Part shown: positions 13,515-15,234 of the stretch, piece by piece
Layout of the letters: every line of letters starts with the position of its first letter
Numbering within the stretch: the first letter of the stretch is position 1
NCBI GenBank assembly: GCA_046757585.1
Contig: JBHHYR010000083.1
Span: forward strand, 1-15,234
From: JBHHYR01 sp046757585
GTDB taxonomy: Bacteria > Desulfobacterota > Binatia > HRBIN30
Reading direction: 5' to 3'
Length of the DNA: 15,234 bases
The notes under the pieces: model-generated
What the model was told of the DNA's origin: nothing
Database searches by the model: none
Seen by the model: only the letters and a program-made list of their open reading frames with translations
Position numbers and translations under genes: made by a program

Positions 13515-13921
13515 ACGCGCCCCGGTCGCAGGACGGGATAAGTCTCTTGGAGGTCCTTGTGGGCACCGTCTTGCTTTCAACCATTGGTGCGGGGCTGGCG
13601 GCGACCACGATCTCGGTGATTCGCGCAAATCTGGTCAGCAAGCAAACAGCGGCTGCCACGGCCCTGGTGCAGGATAAGATCGAGCAATTCCGAGCCCTTG
13701 ATCCGGGCGCCAATCCAGACCTCGGAGCGGGCCAGCATGTCGATCCTCTGAACCCACTCACGCCGCTCGGGCAAGCCCAGGGCAGTTTCAACCGCAGCTG
13801 GGTCGTCAACACTACCAACACGCTCGGCCTGCTGGAGGTCGTAGTCGATGTCACGTGGGACGGTGGCAGCCGGAACGTTCGCAGCGTGACCTACGTGTGT
13901 CAGAGCACCGCATGCGGATGA
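13511..13921 (+). CDS. PilV-like minor pilin
   Basis: A 136-residue prepilin with a short leader (MNAPRSQDG) cleaved before ISLLEVLVGTVLL, with glutamate at +5 and a hydrophobic helix of about 20 residues. Length, the 'LLEVLV' start and the position between a FimT-like and a PilW-like gene fit PilV, a minor pilin that helps prime pilus fibre assembly at the inner membrane. Two cysteines near the C-terminus (YVCQSTACG) could form a disulfide. The start overlaps the preceding stop (ATGA at 13511) and the end overlaps the next start, so it is translationally coupled on both sides. Confidence 0.85.
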   Translation: MNAPRSQDGISLLEVLVGTVLLSTIGAGLAATTISVIRANLVSKQTAAATALVQDKIEQFRALDPGANPDLGAGQHVDPLNPLTPLGQAQGSFNRSWVVNTTNTLGLLEVVVDVTWDGGSRNVRSVTYVCQSTACG

Positions 13922-14571
13922 CACGCAACGCTACGCACGGTCTCGGGTCGGCAGGCTTCACGATCCACGAAGTCCTCATCGCAACCACATTGGGGCTGCT
14001 CGTCATGGGTGGGTTCTTGTCGGCATACAGCTTTCAGCTCTTTTCGATGCAGGATCAGGTGAACCAGCTGCACGTGCAGACGACCGCGCGCAGCATTGTC
14101 GACTTGTTTGCCCGGGAGGTACGCCGTGCCGGTACGAATCCGACTTGTGCTCAGAACATCGCTGGCATCGCTTTGGCCACGGCCACACAGCTTCGCATTC
14201 AATCAGATTTCAATGAGAGTGGGGACATCGACGCACCCAACGAAGACGTCACCTACCGCTACGATCCAGCCGCACACACAATCGAGCGGGTCAGTGGCGG
14301 CGTCCCGGAAACCCTGGCCACCAACATTGATCCGAGCGGCAGCGTGATCCGCTACTTTGACGACGCCGGCCAGGAGTTGAAACCTGATCCCGCGCTGACC
14401 GCCAGCCAGCGCGCCGCTGTGCGGCGTGTACGCATCGAACTCAATCTGTCGGCGCACGCGACGAATCCGCATCACTCGGTCGCCTCTCGGGCGCAAGTCT
14501 CCACCGATGTCGACGTGCGGAATCGCTACTTCGCCGGGCAAGTGAGCTGCGGAGCGCAAAACGGAGGTTGA
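13918..14571 (+). CDS. PilW-like minor pilin
   Basis: A 217-residue prepilin (219 from the alternative ATG 13912) with leader MTRNATHGLGSAG and mature start FTIHEVLIATTLGLLVMGG, keeping glutamate at +5. The motif LFAREVRRAGTNP soon after the helix is typical of PilW. The globular part includes an Asp/Asn-rich turn (DFNESGDIDAPNEDVTYRYD) followed by beta-rich sequence, which is also common in PilW proteins. It acts with PilV and PilX in priming the pilus and presenting the tip adhesin. ATG 13918 gives a four-base ATGA overlap with the preceding gene, so I prefer it. The next gene begins 32 bases after its stop. Confidence 0.86.
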   Translation: MTRNATHGLGSAGFTIHEVLIATTLGLLVMGGFLSAYSFQLFSMQDQVNQLHVQTTARSIVDLFAREVRRAGTNPTCAQNIAGIALATATQLRIQSDFNESGDIDAPNEDVTYRYDPAAHTIERVSGGVPETLATNIDPSGSVIRYFDDAGQELKPDPALTASQRAAVRRVRIELNLSAHATNPHHSVASRAQVSTDVDVRNRYFAGQVSCGAQNGG

Positions 14572-14603
14572 TCACGAACGCAAACCCTCAGGGGAGGACA
14601 ACG

Positions 14604-15234
14604 ATGATGAAACGGTTCTTGTCTTCATTCTCTCAACGCGGCTTCGCGTTGCTCTCGAGCTTCCTGCTTCTCATCTTGCTGCTCGTGGCTGGCGCCGGAA
14701 GCCTCCTGTACGCAACCCTCGAGCTGAAGTCGACGGTACATTACAAAACCGGCAATCAGGCCCTTTACGCCGCGGAGTCAGGCGTCATCGATGCGATGAG
14801 AGCCATCAACACCGTGGGTGTGATCGATTTTCAGAAGCACGTCGTCAACCGCTGGGATACTCTCTTCGGCCTGGCCGTCAAGGCCATGCCGAGCGATGTG
14901 AACGTGAAGTATCAGGTCACAGCGTCGGCCGACGGGAACGATCCCGCAAACCGGGGCGCGCTCACGGTCAAGGGCTTCGCCGCCTCACAGGCCAGGCGCA
15001 CGATCCGGGTCGACCTCCGCAAGGGAAACCTCGCGGTCCCAGGCGCGATCTATCTCGCCAACGACCAAACAGACAGCACCTTTTCCGGTAACGCATTCGA
15101 CGTGGATGGGAACGACCATGACACGAACGGCGAACCCGGCTGTACGAATGACAGCGGCAGCCAGGATAACGGCAGCCAAGACAGCGCCAGCCAAGACAGC
15201 GGCAGTCAGGACAGCGGCAGTCAGGACAGCGCCA
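14604..15234 (+). CDS. PilX-like pilus assembly protein with DSGSQ repeats, cut by the right edge
   Basis: At least 210 residues, open to the window edge. The N-terminus MMKRFLSSFSQRG/FALLSSFLLLILLL has a prepilin-type leader and helix but serine, not glutamate, at +5, as often in PilX/GspK-type proteins. NQALYAAESG (51-60) is the usual PilX motif after the helix. ATG 14604 has GGGGAGGA five bases before it. After a predicted strand region (VPGAIYLAND) come an acidic stretch with Asp/Asn at alternate positions (FDVDGNDHDTNGE, about 165-177), one cysteine (C180), and then tandem Asp-Ser-Gly-Ser-Gln units from residue 183 to the edge. It is the fourth gene of the operon. Where the repeats end, and whether a globular domain follows, is outside the window. 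Confidence 0.82.
   Translation, partial: MMKRFLSSFSQRGFALLSSFLLLILLLVAGAGSLLYATLELKSTVHYKTGNQALYAAESGVIDAMRAINTVGVIDFQKHVVNRWDTLFGLAVKAMPSDVNVKYQVTASADGNDPANRGALTVKGFAASQARRTIRVDLRKGNLAVPGAIYLANDQTDSTFSGNAFDVDGNDHDTNGEPGCTNDSGSQDNGSQDSASQDSGSQDSGSQDSA
15150..15234 (+). repeat. Tandem 15-bp repeat coding DSGSQ
   Basis: Five full units and one partial unit of 15 bases, in frame within the PilX-like gene, run to the window edge. The encoded units are DSGSQ, DNGSQ, DSASQ, DSGSQ, DSGSQ, DSA.... The fourth and fifth units (15195-15209, 15210-15224) are identical at the base level and the others differ by a few bases. That points to recent duplication by slippage or unequal exchange and to likely copy-number variation between strains. 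Confidence 0.9.

Overview
The window is a GC-rich stretch of bacterial chromosome. It is gene-dense, with short spacers, GGAGG-type ribosome sites, a tRNA gene without an encoded CCA and a type IV pilus minor-pilin operon. These traits fit a free-living Gram-negative bacterium of the old 'Deltaproteobacteria' kind or a related uncultured phylum; that placement is a guess from style. I see no phage, transposon or CRISPR sequence, and no spacer longer than 300 bases.

Left part (1-7207): a truncated divergent gene leaves the left edge. Then, on the plus strand, come recO, a flavin amine-oxidase-family enzyme, a large membrane glycosyltransferase with two C-terminal PA14-like modules, a short-chain dehydrogenase and an MFS transporter. 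An elongator tRNA-Met (anticodon CAT) lies on the minus strand between the amine oxidase and the glycosyltransferase. This part looks like ordinary, mostly independent genes.

Centre (7247-12676): this is the most interesting part. A Tat-exported molybdenum enzyme of the ethylbenzene dehydrogenase / steroid C25 dehydrogenase type (DMSO reductase family, type II) lies downstream of a Crp/Fnr-family regulator in the same orientation. Divergent from the regulator is a small one-helix membrane protein with four cysteines. Convergent with that is a MOT1-type molybdate transporter. No beta (Fe-S), gamma (haem) or chaperone gene accompanies the catalytic subunit. Three perfect dyads of the form NTGAY-N4-RTCAN sit in the two spacers flanking the regulator gene. 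Two of them share identical CTGAC/GTCAG arms and, read in opposite orientations, agree at 13 of 14 bases. They are strong candidates for the regulator's own operators, so the centre reads as a molybdenum-enzyme module: regulator, enzyme, metal supply and a small cysteine protein.

Right part (12900-15234): an operon of pseudopilins in the order FimT/GspH-like, PilV-like, PilW-like, PilX-like. The first three overlap by ATGA-type junctions. The PilX-like gene runs off the right edge inside a tandem 15-bp repeat encoding Asp-Ser-Gly-Ser-Gln units, just after an Asp/Asn-rich segment that could bind calcium. A sequence matching the -10 consensus, TATAAT, overlaps the only available standard start codon of the first pilin gene, so that start is doubtful.
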